This document shows, in pieces, positions 17,206-25,978 of a DNA stretch of 64,000 nt (position 1 is its first letter; each line of letters begins with the position of its first letter). Origin of the DNA: Fusobacterium sp. FSA-380-WT-3A (lineage in GTDB: Bacteria > Fusobacteriota > Fusobacteriia > Fusobacteriales > Fusobacteriaceae); contig NZ_JABAFQ010000001.1 of NCBI RefSeq assembly GCF_012843705.1, positions 62,001 to 126,000 of the forward strand. Direction: 5' to 3'. Below the pieces are notes generated by a model, which was not told where the DNA came from, did no database searches, and was given only the letters and a program-made list of their open reading frames with translations. Position numbers and translations under genes: made by a program.

Positions 17206-18324
17206 TTAATTTTTTAAAGCAAGAGGCATTACTATATAGATGTAATCTTCTTTTCCCTCTTCTATAATTTTTACAGAGCTATTAGCTTCTTTTAATTCTA
17301 CTATTATATTTTTCTCGTTGTCTAAGTTTTGCATAAATTCTAATAAGAATTTAACATTTAAAGATATTTTTAAATTATCTCCTTCATATTCAATAGGAAA
17401 ATCTTCTACAACTTTTGCTATGTTACTTGTACCATTTATAAGTAGTCTTTCTTTTTTAAATTCTAATAAAGCTCCATTTTTAGCATCTGTATTATTTTTT
17501 ACAAATATTTGAACTCTTTTTAAAATTTTAGAAAACTCATTATTTTTTATTATAAATTTTTTATTATATGTAGCTCCTTGTAATATTCCTTTGTAGTTAG
17601 GATAAGAAAGTTCGATTATTCTTGAGATAATCTCTGTCTCTCCACTTATAAAGTACACATAATTTTTCTTATACATAACTTTTATATCTTCTAAACTTTC
17701 TACTTTTAAAAGTTTAGTTATAGCTTCAACAGAGTTAAGAGGAATACTTATTTCCAATTCACATTGATTATCTATTGGCTTTTCTAAATATGTCATACGA
17801 TAAGTATCAGTTGTAACAAATCTAGCAACTTTATCACTTACTTCTAATCTAATACAGTTTATAGCAAGGTTTTCACTTCCAGTAGCTGCTGAAAATTTCA
17901 CTTTTTCAAAAGTTTCTAAAAGTTCAGTTCCTTGGATAGTGAACCATTTTTCAGCTTCATCATATGAATAATCTAATTTTGGATACTCATCAGCATTCAT
18001 AATAGAAAATTCTGTTGCTGAATCTTCAGTTTCTATAATAAGATTACCATTTTGAACTTTTAAAGAAAGTTCTGTATCTGATAACTCTTTTATATATTCT
18101 TCTATTAATTCAGGATGAAAAGCAACAGTCCCCTCTTCCATAACATTGGCTTCTACACTAGAAATCATAGTAATTTCTAAATTTGTTCCATAGAAAGTCA
18201 TTTTATTATCTTGAGCCTTTATAAATACACAACCTATTATTGGTTTTACTTTATTTTCAGATATAGCCTTTTCAACGATTCTTAATTTTTTTAAGAATTG
18301 AAGTCTATCTATCTTTACAAACAT
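17206..18324 (-). CDS. dnaN: DNA polymerase III beta subunit (sliding clamp)
   Basis: 372 residues, the usual length, three similar clamp domains. Begins MFVKIDRLQFLKKLRIVEKAISENKVKPI; the C-terminus has the conserved IVMPLAL-type end that closes the partner-binding pocket. It forms the ring that tethers polymerase to DNA. Unusually it is not next to dnaA but is the last gene of an operon with plsY, gpsA and a sigma factor. Confidence 0.95.
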   Translation of the reverse strand: MFVKIDRLQFLKKLRIVEKAISENKVKPIIGCVFIKAQDNKMTFYGTNLEITMISSVEANVMEEGTVAFHPELIEEYIKELSDTELSLKVQNGNLIIETEDSATEFSIMNADEYPKLDYSYDEAEKWFTIQGTELLETFEKVKFSAATGSENLAINCIRLEVSDKVARFVTTDTYRMTYLEKPIDNQCELEISIPLNSVEAITKLLKVESLEDIKVMYKKNYVYFISGETEIISRIIELSYPNYKGILQGATYNKKFIIKNNEFSKILKRVQIFVKNNTDAKNGALLEFKKERLLINGTSNIAKVVEDFPIEYEGDNLKISLNVKFLLEFMQNLDNEKNIIVELKEANSSVKIIEEGKEDYIYIVMPLALKN

Positions 18325-18340
18325 TGTTCCTCCTAATTTA

Positions 18341-19165
18341 TTAAATAAAAAGATTTTGATACATATCTTTTTTATATTTTTTTCTAAGTTTTGCTAAAGT
18401 TTTCTTTTCTAATTGTCTTACTCTTTCCCTAGTAATACTAAAAGTTTCACCTATTTCTTCAAGAGTATGTATATCATATCCATCAAGACCATATCTTCTT
18501 TTTAGAATTTCCCTTTCTCTAGCATTTAATTCATTTACCATTTTTTTTACTTTTTCTCTACCCATTTTATTTATAAATTCTTTTTCTATATCTATATCAT
18601 CTTGGATAGCTAAAGTATCTTCTAAATAGATGTTATCTCCTATCTCTTCATTTAGTGACATTATTTCTTGAAAGTCAATATTGGCTTCTTCTACTACTTT
18701 TAATTTTAAATCTAATTTTTCAGCTATTTCTTCATTTGTAGGATATTCGCCTGTTTTTGAAACTTCTTCCAATATAAATTTATTTATCTTGTTGTAAATA
18801 TCATATTTGTATGATGGTATTCTGATTTCTCTACCTTTATTTATAAGAGCTTTTGTAATAGACTGTTTTATCCACCACACAGCATAAGTTGAGAAACGAT
18901 AACCTTTATTCATATCAAATTTTTCTACAGCATGAATAAGACCAAAATTTCCCTCACTGATTAAATCTATAAAAGACATTTTTTTATTCATATAGTTTTT
19001 GGCAATACTAACCACAAGACGTAAGTTAGAAACTATCAATTGATTTTTAGCTTCTAAATCTCCTTCTTTTATTTTTACAAGTAATTTTTCTTCTTCTTCT
19101 TTAGACAAAATCTTATATTTTTTTATATCATTTAGATAAATAGCCACTAAATCCTTTTCTTCCAT
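18341..19165 (-). CDS. Sigma-70 family RNA polymerase sigma factor
   Basis: 274 residues from the ATG at 19165 (AGAGG 8 nt before). Regions 1.2 (LVAIYLNDIKKYKILSKEEE), 2 (LRLVVSIAKNYM..DLISEGNFGLIHAVEKFD, then FSTYAVWWIKQSI), 3 and 4 (RRYGLDGYDIHTLEEIG..SITRERVRQLE) are all present, but region 1.1 and the long non-conserved insert of the housekeeping factor are missing. This makes it a group 2, RpoD/RpoS-like factor, probably for an alternative condition; it could also be a reduced primary sigma. It lies between gpsA and dnaN. Confidence 0.88.
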   Translation of the reverse strand: MEEKDLVAIYLNDIKKYKILSKEEEEKLLVKIKEGDLEAKNQLIVSNLRLVVSIAKNYMNKKMSFIDLISEGNFGLIHAVEKFDMNKGYRFSTYAVWWIKQSITKALINKGREIRIPSYKYDIYNKINKFILEEVSKTGEYPTNEEIAEKLDLKLKVVEEANIDFQEIMSLNEEIGDNIYLEDTLAIQDDIDIEKEFINKMGREKVKKMVNELNAREREILKRRYGLDGYDIHTLEEIGETFSITRERVRQLEKKTLAKLRKKYKKDMYQNLFI

Positions 19166-19180
19166 TAGTATCACCTCTAA

Positions 19181-20179
19181 TTAAAACTCTTCTTTTAATT
19201 CACGAGTCATTAACTCTTCAACCATTTCAGTAGCTTTTTTATCTTCGTATATTACTTTATAAATAGCTTCTGTTATAGGCATTGAGACATTTAACTCTTT
19301 TGCTTTTTCGTAAACAGCTTTAACTGTTGGTACTCCTTCAGCAACCATCTTCATTCCTTTTAGGATATCAGATAATTTTTCTCCTTTTCCTAATTTTTCT
19401 CCTACATATCTATTTCTACTATGTTTACTAGCACAAGTAACTATTAAATCTCCAATTCCAGCAAGACCATTGAAAGTTTCAGGATTAGCTCCACATCTTT
19501 CTCCAAATCTTATCATCTCTTTTATTCCTCTTGTTATAAGAGCAGCTTTTGTATTATCTCCAAATCCCATTCCATCAGCTATACCAGCCCCTAGAGCAAG
19601 ACAGTTTTTAACAGCTCCACCTAATTCAACTCCAAGCATATCTTCATTTACATATACTCTAAAAGTACTTGTATTAAAAATTTCTTGAATTTTTTTGGCA
19701 TTTTCATATTTACCAGCAGCTACTATTGTAGTTGGTAGATTAAGAGCCACTTCTTCAGCATGAGTAGGCCCAGATAATACAACTATATTATTATGATATT
19801 TTCCTAAAATTTCATCTTTTATAACTTCTGATAATCTCATTCCTGTAGATATTTCAAGACCTTTTCCTGTATTTACTATAAGTAAGTCACTTCTCATTTG
19901 GTCTGAAAATTGTGCTACAACTCCTCTTAACACTTGAGATGGTATTGAGAATACTACAATTTTTGCATCTTTAAATAAATCTTTTTTTTCATTTGTTACA
20001 TGCAAATTATCTGGAAATTTTATACCTGGCAAAAGTTCGTTTTCTCTATTTCTTTCTAATTCTTCTGCCCTTTCTTTACTATATTCCCACATATAAACTT
20101 CATAAGATTTTTTTTTAGCCAGTGTCAATGCCAGTGCATTACCCCAACTTCCTGCTCCAACAACTACTATTTTTTCCAT
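19181..20179 (-). CDS. gpsA: Glycerol-3-phosphate dehydrogenase [NAD(P)+]
   Basis: 332 residues from the ATG at 20179 (a TTG two codons earlier is possible). Rossmann loop VVGAGSWGNALALTLAKK at the N-terminus, catalytic lysine in GGAVKNCLALGAGIADG (about 190-207) and GLAGIGDLIVTC. It makes sn-glycerol-3-phosphate from DHAP, the substrate of PlsY encoded just upstream, so the two genes form a phospholipid-precursor pair. The ribosome-binding sequence is 27 nt away and separated by a hairpin; see separate entry. Confidence 0.95.
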   Translation of the reverse strand: MEKIVVVGAGSWGNALALTLAKKKSYEVYMWEYSKERAEELERNRENELLPGIKFPDNLHVTNEKKDLFKDAKIVVFSIPSQVLRGVVAQFSDQMRSDLLIVNTGKGLEISTGMRLSEVIKDEILGKYHNNIVVLSGPTHAEEVALNLPTTIVAAGKYENAKKIQEIFNTSTFRVYVNEDMLGVELGGAVKNCLALGAGIADGMGFGDNTKAALITRGIKEMIRFGERCGANPETFNGLAGIGDLIVTCASKHSRNRYVGEKLGKGEKLSDILKGMKMVAEGVPTVKAVYEKAKELNVSMPITEAIYKVIYEDKKATEMVEELMTRELKEEF

Positions 20180-20188
20180 AAGCAATGC

Positions 20189-20215
20189 GATAACTGAAAA
20201 GTTATCTCCCCCTTC
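20189..20215 (-). promoter_or_regulatory. Hairpin-separated ribosome-binding site of gpsA
   Basis: The purine-rich sequence AAGGGGGAG (20206-20214, minus strand) is the only good Shine-Dalgarno near gpsA, yet the ATG is 27 nt on. Between them lies GATAAC-TTTTCA-GTTATC (20189-20206), a perfect 6-bp stem. Folding it would leave about 9 nt to the ATG, or 3 nt to the alternative TTG. Confidence 0.6.
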
Positions 20216-20824
20216 TTATTTTTTAAATACTATTTTTGACTCTGTTCCATTTAATAATCTAGAAATATTTGTTTTATGTTTATAAATAACAAACGCTCCT
20301 ATAAAAATACTTAGTATAGAAAGTGTTAGTTTATCTACTCCCTCTTTTGCTGGTAGAATCAATACCATTATTGGTAGTATAACTGCTGCTATTATAGAAG
20401 ATAATGAAACATATCTTGTAGAAAATACAACAATTAAAAATCCTAAAACAGCTATTCCTACAGGTTTTGGAGCTAAAAATAAAAATACTCCTAAACTTGT
20501 AGCTACTCCCTTTCCTCCTTTAAAGTTTAAGAAACAAGAAAAAGTATGTCCTAAAATTGCTACTAAACCTATAACAACTATAAATTTATCAGATACACCC
20601 ATTCTTTGAGCAATAACAAGTGGTAAATATCCTTTTAAAGCATCTATTACCAAAGTCATTATTCCATAAACTGCTCCTAGATTTCTATAAGCATTTGTTG
20701 CCCCTGAATTTTTACTTCCAACTGTTCTTATATCTATACCTTTAAAAGTTTTTCCTATCCAAACTCCACTGGCTATAGAACCTGAAAAATAAGCAAGTAA
20801 AATTAAAAAAATGTATTTAATCAT
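20216..20824 (-). CDS. plsY: Acyl-phosphate:glycerol-3-phosphate acyltransferase PlsY
   Basis: 202 residues, polytopic membrane protein. The three family motifs are present: SGSIASGVWIG..GSKNSGATNAYRNLG (about 15-50), LGHTFSCFLNFKGGKGVATSLG (about 90-112) and the RYVSLSSI loop. It acylates glycerol-3-phosphate to lysophosphatidate in the inner membrane. It is the first gene of the operon followed by gpsA, which supplies its substrate. Confidence 0.96.
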   Translation of the reverse strand: MIKYIFLILLAYFSGSIASGVWIGKTFKGIDIRTVGSKNSGATNAYRNLGAVYGIMTLVIDALKGYLPLVIAQRMGVSDKFIVVIGLVAILGHTFSCFLNFKGGKGVATSLGVFLFLAPKPVGIAVLGFLIVVFSTRYVSLSSIIAAVILPIMVLILPAKEGVDKLTLSILSIFIGAFVIYKHKTNISRLLNGTESKIVFKK

Positions 20825-20868
20825 AATTTTTCTCCTTCAAATTCAGAAATTTTTATATTACATCAATT

Positions 20869-20952
20869 ATTATATCATATTTTTTCCATAAAATCTATTT
20901 ATTAACATTTTTTAGAACAAAAATACTATTATTTTTAGTATTATATCATATT
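20869..20952 (-). promoter_or_regulatory. Tandem extended -10 promoters before plsY, with a palindrome between
   Basis: Two minus-strand TGATATAAT boxes (20869-20877 and about 20940-20948) precede plsY. Between them AATACTA (20922-20928) and TAGTATT (20936-20942) form an inverted repeat that could be an operator. The rest of the 343-bp gap 20825-21167 is AT-rich with only the terminator of the next operon. Confidence 0.5.
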
Positions 20953-21011
20953 TGAATTTTTTTTTAAATAATTAAAAGAATTTAATTGATTTTTATTGAT
21001 ATTTCAATAAA

Positions 21012-21045
21012 AAATAAAAAACTCAAGAAATTTTCTTGAGTTTTT
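21012..21045 (-). terminator. Terminator of the phosphorothioation/defence operon
   Basis: Stem 21017-21029 with 21033-21045 (core ACTCAAGAA/TTCTTGAGT), tight loop, T-rich run on the minus strand. It is the first terminator downstream of the SspE-like gene and marks the left edge of the island. Confidence 0.8.
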
Positions 21046-21167
21046 AGATATTTTATTTTTAATAAGAAATTTAAAAATTTTTAAAATAAATTTCATAAAG
21101 GTATTCTAAAGAAAGCTTTTTATTTATTGAGTTATAAAGGAGTGATAATTTGTAAGTTCTTTCTAAA

Positions 21168-23303
21168 TTAACCTTTTAAAAAATATAATTCTCTTAATAA
21201 TTCTTCTTTAATTTTATTATATCTTTCTTCTATTAATCTCATATAATACGTTTCATTATCTTCATTATCTTTTTTAGTTAAGTCAGCTGAAATATAATAA
21301 CTTATTCTACAAATTTCTTTTACTTGTTGAATATATTCATTTAATTTTAAATTTGAAATACAACGATTTGCTTCTTTAGGAATTTTAGCTCTATTAAGAA
21401 CACTATTTAATATATGTGTTTTATCATTTCTTATCTTAGAACTTAATTCTCCTAATTTTTTATCACTACTAGCTGGTATTAAATGATGGTCTTCAAAATT
21501 AAAATATTTATCTTCTAAAATATATTTATACATTCTTTTTTCTTCATTAGGTAATAAATCATAAGGATTTCTACTAAATACATAATTCAAAAGTCCTTTA
21601 ACTACAGATATTGGAGTTTTTGAATTATCAATTAAAGTTTTAAAGTCTGAAAATTCTTCTACAAAAAGAACTTTTTCTAATTTTTCTTCTAAAAGTTCTT
21701 GAACTTTTTTATCTGTTCTATCATTATTTATAATCCATTTACATAAAGTTTTAAAGTCTTCTACAGCTCTTATATTTTGCTTTTCTCTATATCTTCCTGT
21801 AAAAATTGAAACCCAATACCAATATTCTATCTTATTCAATGCTCTACTATCATTCCAAATTTCATCTTTAGAAAGTAAATATGCCATAGGTAAAATAAGA
21901 AGCTCAAAAGAAAAATCTCCAAAATCTGTTATTCCTAATCTTATATTGATAAAAGCTAAGGCCCTTACCATACTTTTTATAACTTTTTCTGTCAAATTAT
22001 TTATTCCTTTAGATGTTATTTCAAATATTTTTTCTCTTTTTATATAGTCTAATTTTAAATTTTCAAAATTATCTTCTATATGAAAAAAAATTGATAAAAG
22101 ATTAAGATATTGATTTTTTATTCTTTTGTTAATTTCTTCAGAATTTCCTATAATATTTAGATTAAGGACATTCCAATTATTTATATTAGAAAAATGTATT
22201 TCTTGAGTTAATGAATTTGGTAATGAAATATCTTTTTCTAAATATTCTATAATTCTTTGAGCTAAAGCTTTTTCAGAAGATTCTTTTGCTGATTTAGCTG
22301 CAATTAAGTCAAAATTGTCTAAAGGAGTTCCTCCTTTATTAATAGTTTCAAAAATCGCTATTCCCCTACTAATTTCATTTTTTTCGATTTCTATTAAACT
22401 TATCTCTTGCTTTAATAATATATCTAAAAAATTTAAAATTTTAGTTTTCCATTCAGCACAAATATCTGATTTTAAACTTTCTCTTTCTTCTTCAAATTGT
22501 TCTATAGATTCTACGAAGATTCCTAACTCTTCTCTTGTAAAGTAATACTTTATTTTTTCTAATTTTAAACGACTATCTTTTTCGTCATCAATTTCACAAA
22601 GAATTTCTTCCATTCTATCAGAAGCAATACTTGTCAAAACTTTATTTTGAAAAAGTTTATTTGGATCTTCATTTAATCCATTTAAAGGAACTAAAAAATC
22701 TTCTGCACATTTTTTAACATACTCTCTTACTCTAGCTGAACCTTGAAGAGGAGTAGTACTTTCTTTGGAATAAAATTTATATTCAGGATGATACCATAAA
22801 TCTTTTTTTGTTTTTTTTATTCCATAAGAAATTATATGGTCTAAAACTTCTTGAGGAGTATAACTTCTTAAGTTACCATTTTTGAAGCACAGGTTTTTAT
22901 ATCCAAAAATATCTTGACATTCTTCATCTGGACTTTTCATTCTTAAGAACCATAAATTTCTTAATTTTCCATATAAATTTGTAAATTGAGTTTCCCAATC
23001 TTCTTTAAAAAAATTATAAAAAATAGATTTTAAAGTACTCATTCTTTGTTGTCCATCCAATAAGTAGAAACAATCTTCTTTTGCATTTTTACTTTCATTT
23101 CTATAACATAGTTTTCTGTAGTTAAAATCATCAGGTGTTCCTCTTAAAAGTAGTATATTACTTATTGGTAGTTCAACTAAAAAAGTTGCTAATAATTCTT
23201 TTTGTTGTTTCTCTTCCCACACAAAATCCCTTTGGAAATTGGGAAGTATTATTTTTCCAGTATCGTCTTCTATAAACAATTCTTTTAATGACCTAGTTTT
23301 CAA
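21168..23303 (-). CDS. sspE: DUF262/DUF1524 protein, SspE-like defence effector
   Basis: 711 residues. The N-terminal DUF262 domain shows NFQRDFVW (22-29), the nucleotide-binding DGQQR motif (83-87) and a later IAIFETINKGGTPLDNFDLI. The C-terminal part carries DHHLIP (about 605-610) and HILNSVLN, resembling the DUF1524 HNH-type nuclease motif. SspE and the related GmrSD enzymes join an NTPase with a nuclease; SspE is reported to be stimulated by phosphorothioate DNA and to nick invading DNA. It is the last gene of the nine-gene operon whose earlier members look like SspABCD, which supports the name. Without that context GmrSD-like Type IV restriction would be the alternative. Confidence 0.8.
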   Translation of the reverse strand: MKTRSLKELFIEDDTGKIILPNFQRDFVWEEKQQKELLATFLVELPISNILLLRGTPDDFNYRKLCYRNESKNAKEDCFYLLDGQQRMSTLKSIFYNFFKEDWETQFTNLYGKLRNLWFLRMKSPDEECQDIFGYKNLCFKNGNLRSYTPQEVLDHIISYGIKKTKKDLWYHPEYKFYSKESTTPLQGSARVREYVKKCAEDFLVPLNGLNEDPNKLFQNKVLTSIASDRMEEILCEIDDEKDSRLKLEKIKYYFTREELGIFVESIEQFEEERESLKSDICAEWKTKILNFLDILLKQEISLIEIEKNEISRGIAIFETINKGGTPLDNFDLIAAKSAKESSEKALAQRIIEYLEKDISLPNSLTQEIHFSNINNWNVLNLNIIGNSEEINKRIKNQYLNLLSIFFHIEDNFENLKLDYIKREKIFEITSKGINNLTEKVIKSMVRALAFINIRLGITDFGDFSFELLILPMAYLLSKDEIWNDSRALNKIEYWYWVSIFTGRYREKQNIRAVEDFKTLCKWIINNDRTDKKVQELLEEKLEKVLFVEEFSDFKTLIDNSKTPISVVKGLLNYVFSRNPYDLLPNEEKRMYKYILEDKYFNFEDHHLIPASSDKKLGELSSKIRNDKTHILNSVLNRAKIPKEANRCISNLKLNEYIQQVKEICRISYYISADLTKKDNEDNETYYMRLIEERYNKIKEELLRELYFLKG

Positions 23304-23321
23304 TTTTTCCCCCTAATATTA

Positions 23322-23855
23322 TTAATTATTACCAAATAAAGTTTTAAAGTCATTTTTATTAATATTTTTATTATATACTTCTTGAAATTCTTCAAAAAAT
23401 TCATAAATTTTATTTACATAATCATCAGGGGTTTTAGTATTTTCAACTAATTTTTCATAAAGAACATCTACTCCACCTCTGACATAAGAGTTATATAAAG
23501 CAAAATCTTCTTTAGATTTCTCACTCCCTATATATCTGAAAGCTTTATCAGCTCTTTTATTAAAATCAGGTTCATATTTATTATCTAGAAGCATTATAAG
23601 TCTATAATTATATTTTATTTTTTCAATTTCTCCACTTAAAGTTTCAGAAAATATACTTTTTTCTAAATTTCCCTTTTCTTTTTCACTTTTTCTTTTATAG
23701 ATAAATCCTACAATAGGAGCTAATAGATATACATCTAAGACCCTATCAAATAATTTTAAATTTTTTTCACTATTATATACTTTTGTTAATTCTATTACTT
23801 TTTCAGCATGAGTTCCTGTAAATACATACTGACTTAAAAAAATATCTTTTTCCAT
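23322..23855 (-). CDS. Unrecognised 177-residue protein of the Ssp-like operon
   Basis: No family recognised. It is a mostly helical, charged soluble protein beginning MEKDIFLSQYVFTGTHAEKV, with a distinctive YNSYVRGGVDVLYEKL stretch (about 122-137) and no cysteine or P-loop motif. It lies 10 bp after the SMC-like ATPase and 18 bp before the SspE-like gene. By position it may be a subunit of the SMC/helicase module (compare SspFGH or DndFGH sets), but that is inference. Confidence 0.75.
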   Translation of the reverse strand: MEKDIFLSQYVFTGTHAEKVIELTKVYNSEKNLKLFDRVLDVYLLAPIVGFIYKRKSEKEKGNLEKSIFSETLSGEIEKIKYNYRLIMLLDNKYEPDFNKRADKAFRYIGSEKSKEDFALYNSYVRGGVDVLYEKLVENTKTPDDYVNKIYEFFEEFQEVYNKNINKNDFKTLFGNN

Positions 23856-23865
23856 AATATTACCT

Positions 23866-25833
23866 CTATATTAATTCTGTATTAAATTCATCTATTTTTC
23901 TTAATTGCTTTTGTACTCCTATTCTATTATTTAAATGTTCTTTAGCTAAATCTCCATCAGTATCTTTTATGAAAATAATAACTTGTTCTGCAATATTAGG
24001 TAGTACATTACAAATATTTTTAATTACATTTTTATCAAAATTTGAAAGAGGAGCATCCATTACTAAAGGATAAGGCTCTCCATAAAAATCGTTTTCAGTA
24101 TCTAATTTTGCTTCTTTAGATAGCTTTATAATACCAGCAATAAATGATAAAATTACAGAAGTACTTTGTCCATCAGAAATTTCTTTATTAATTGTTGTAG
24201 AAATATTGTATTTTTCATCTATTGTAATATTTAATTGTCCAACATATATTGTATTAAAAATTTTATCAACTTCTTCTTCTAATCTTTCTCTTAATTCTTG
24301 TTCTCTTTCATCTAGTGATTTGCAAATATCTTCATATATTGCTTCTGCATATTTTTTATAAATAGAGATTTTTATATTTTCTTTATTTTCTAGTAATTTT
24401 TTTTCTCTTTTATTTTTTCTATCTTTTAAGATAATATCATATTCACCTTTTTTTATATTTTGTTCATCTTTTTCGGTATTTAAACTTTTTCTTGTGTATT
24501 TTATATTGTTTAATTCTGCATTTAATTGTTTTATCTTTAATAAAACATCTCCACCAGATAATTTTTTATCTATATCTGATAAAGTATCATTTAAATTAAG
24601 AATTTTATTTTCTATCTCTTTTATTTGACCATATTTTTCTTTGACCTTTTGATAAATATCTTTATTATTTAATTTATTTTTAGAAGTATTTAAAAAGTTA
24701 GCCACACTAATTCCAATAGAATGAGGTGGTAATTTATCTCTTAAATTAATTAATGTTTTGTATTCTTCTGACCCCTCAATAATTTCATGTCCACAAAGAC
24801 ATTTTTTATTTTTTAGAATGTAATCAATAGTTTTACTATGTAAATCAGGAATATCTTTTTCTGTAAAATCATATTTTTCTAAATTAGAAATTGCTTTTTT
24901 AATATAGTATTGGCTTATAAAAGAAAGAGTATCTTCATTTAAAAAGGATAATATATCTTTTTCTAAATTTATTCTAGAAGAAATATTAGATATTATTTCT
25001 TTTTCACAATTTATTCTTTCTTTTTCATAATGTTGAGAATCTTCATATTGTAGCAATTCTTTTCTTATTTTTTCTTTCATTTCTTCTGATTTTTCTAATT
25101 CTTCCTCTATTTCTTCTATACGAATACTTGCTTTAGTAAAAAGTTTTTCATATTTTTCTATTTCATCATTTAATCTTAATATAATTTCATTTCCATCTAT
25201 TTTATAAAGATTTTTATATTCTCCTATAACAGATTGCTTTGAATTAGGATTTAAATGTTCTTTTGCTTCTAAAAAAGGAGCTAGTCCTAAGAGACTTTTT
25301 ACTGCCTTAGAAAGTTCTGAGTTTTTTCCTCCTTTTTTTACACTTTCACTCATTGCAGCTATTCTCTCACCTGCAAAAAAGAAGTATTTAGATAAATCTT
25401 TTGGTAAAATTTTATCTATTTCTATATCAATACCACTTTCTCTTATAGTTTCAGTCTTTCCATCTATTGATTTCTTAAACATTTTTGTACTTATATCTTG
25501 ATTAGAAGTAGTAACTTTATCTTTTTGTTTTCTAGTATAAGTTTGTTTTCTAATTATCGTATATTCTGTATTATCATGTTCTAAAATTATTTCTACACTA
25601 ACTTCAGCACTTTCCCCTAAAGCGAGAGATTTCTCTATATCTGCATTTAATAATAAAGTATTATAAATAGTTTCTGTATAAAGACACCAAGTAAAAGCTT
25701 GTGCAAGAGTTGTTTTTCCGCTACCATTATTTCCAGAAATTATAGATACATTTTTTTGACAATCAATAGAAAAATTCATTTCTAAATTTTTAAATTGTCT
25801 AAAATTCTTAATTTTTATATATTTGATTAACAT
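23866..25833 (-). CDS. SMC/DndD-like coiled-coil ATPase
   Basis: 655 residues. Walker A GNNGSGKTT (34-42) near the N-terminus, long coiled-coil arms (about 215-450) interrupted by a CLCGHE hinge that may bind metal (about 345), the DGQSTSVILSF signature and a Walker B/D-loop VMDAPLSNFD (about 591-600). Layout is that of Rad50/RecN/DndD ATPases. DndD acts in DNA sulfur modification; here, beside SspABCD-type genes, it is more likely part of a second effector module with the helicase. It overlaps the preceding small gene by 26 bp, so translation is coupled. Confidence 0.82.
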   Translation of the reverse strand: MLIKYIKIKNFRQFKNLEMNFSIDCQKNVSIISGNNGSGKTTLAQAFTWCLYTETIYNTLLLNADIEKSLALGESAEVSVEIILEHDNTEYTIIRKQTYTRKQKDKVTTSNQDISTKMFKKSIDGKTETIRESGIDIEIDKILPKDLSKYFFFAGERIAAMSESVKKGGKNSELSKAVKSLLGLAPFLEAKEHLNPNSKQSVIGEYKNLYKIDGNEIILRLNDEIEKYEKLFTKASIRIEEIEEELEKSEEMKEKIRKELLQYEDSQHYEKERINCEKEIISNISSRINLEKDILSFLNEDTLSFISQYYIKKAISNLEKYDFTEKDIPDLHSKTIDYILKNKKCLCGHEIIEGSEEYKTLINLRDKLPPHSIGISVANFLNTSKNKLNNKDIYQKVKEKYGQIKEIENKILNLNDTLSDIDKKLSGGDVLLKIKQLNAELNNIKYTRKSLNTEKDEQNIKKGEYDIILKDRKNKREKKLLENKENIKISIYKKYAEAIYEDICKSLDEREQELRERLEEEVDKIFNTIYVGQLNITIDEKYNISTTINKEISDGQSTSVILSFIAGIIKLSKEAKLDTENDFYGEPYPLVMDAPLSNFDKNVIKNICNVLPNIAEQVIIFIKDTDGDLAKEHLNNRIGVQKQLRKIDEFNTELI

Positions 25834-25978
25834 TTATCTCCCCCTCTATAATTTCCTTTATTTTTTTTATCATTTCAGCTTTTGTATATCTTTTTAATTT
25901 TAAATTATCTTTTTCTAATTTTAAAATTTTTCTTTCTATTATTTCTAAAATTTCTTCATCAATATTCAAATTCATCAT
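25808..25978 (-). CDS. Small helical protein (about 55 residues) in the Ssp-like operon
   Basis: 56 residues if started at the ATG at 25978 (GGGGAG 6 nt before; another ATG follows immediately). Predicted helical and highly charged (ILEIIERKILKLEKDNLKLK), ending NVNQIYKN. It overlaps the helicase end by 20 bp and the SMC-like gene start by 26 bp, which favours a real coupled gene over chance. No homology recognised; a small partner of the SMC ATPase is a guess. Confidence 0.6.
   Translation of the reverse strand: MMNLNIDEEILEIIERKILKLEKDNLKLKRYTKAEMIKKIKEIIEGEINVNQIYKN

Noticed and set aside
21136-21150. AAAGGAGTGAT followed by TTG and TAA, matching the ribosome site of the recombinase at 35641, as a possible duplicated island end or broken gene start
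   Set aside because: Only 11 bases agree, they are mostly a Shine-Dalgarno sequence, and flanking bases differ; no remnant reading frame follows.
23866-25833. Classical DndABCDE system based on the DndD-like ATPase
   Set aside because: No DndB or DndE-like protein was recognised, and DUF4007 plus the large ATPase are features of the Ssp type.
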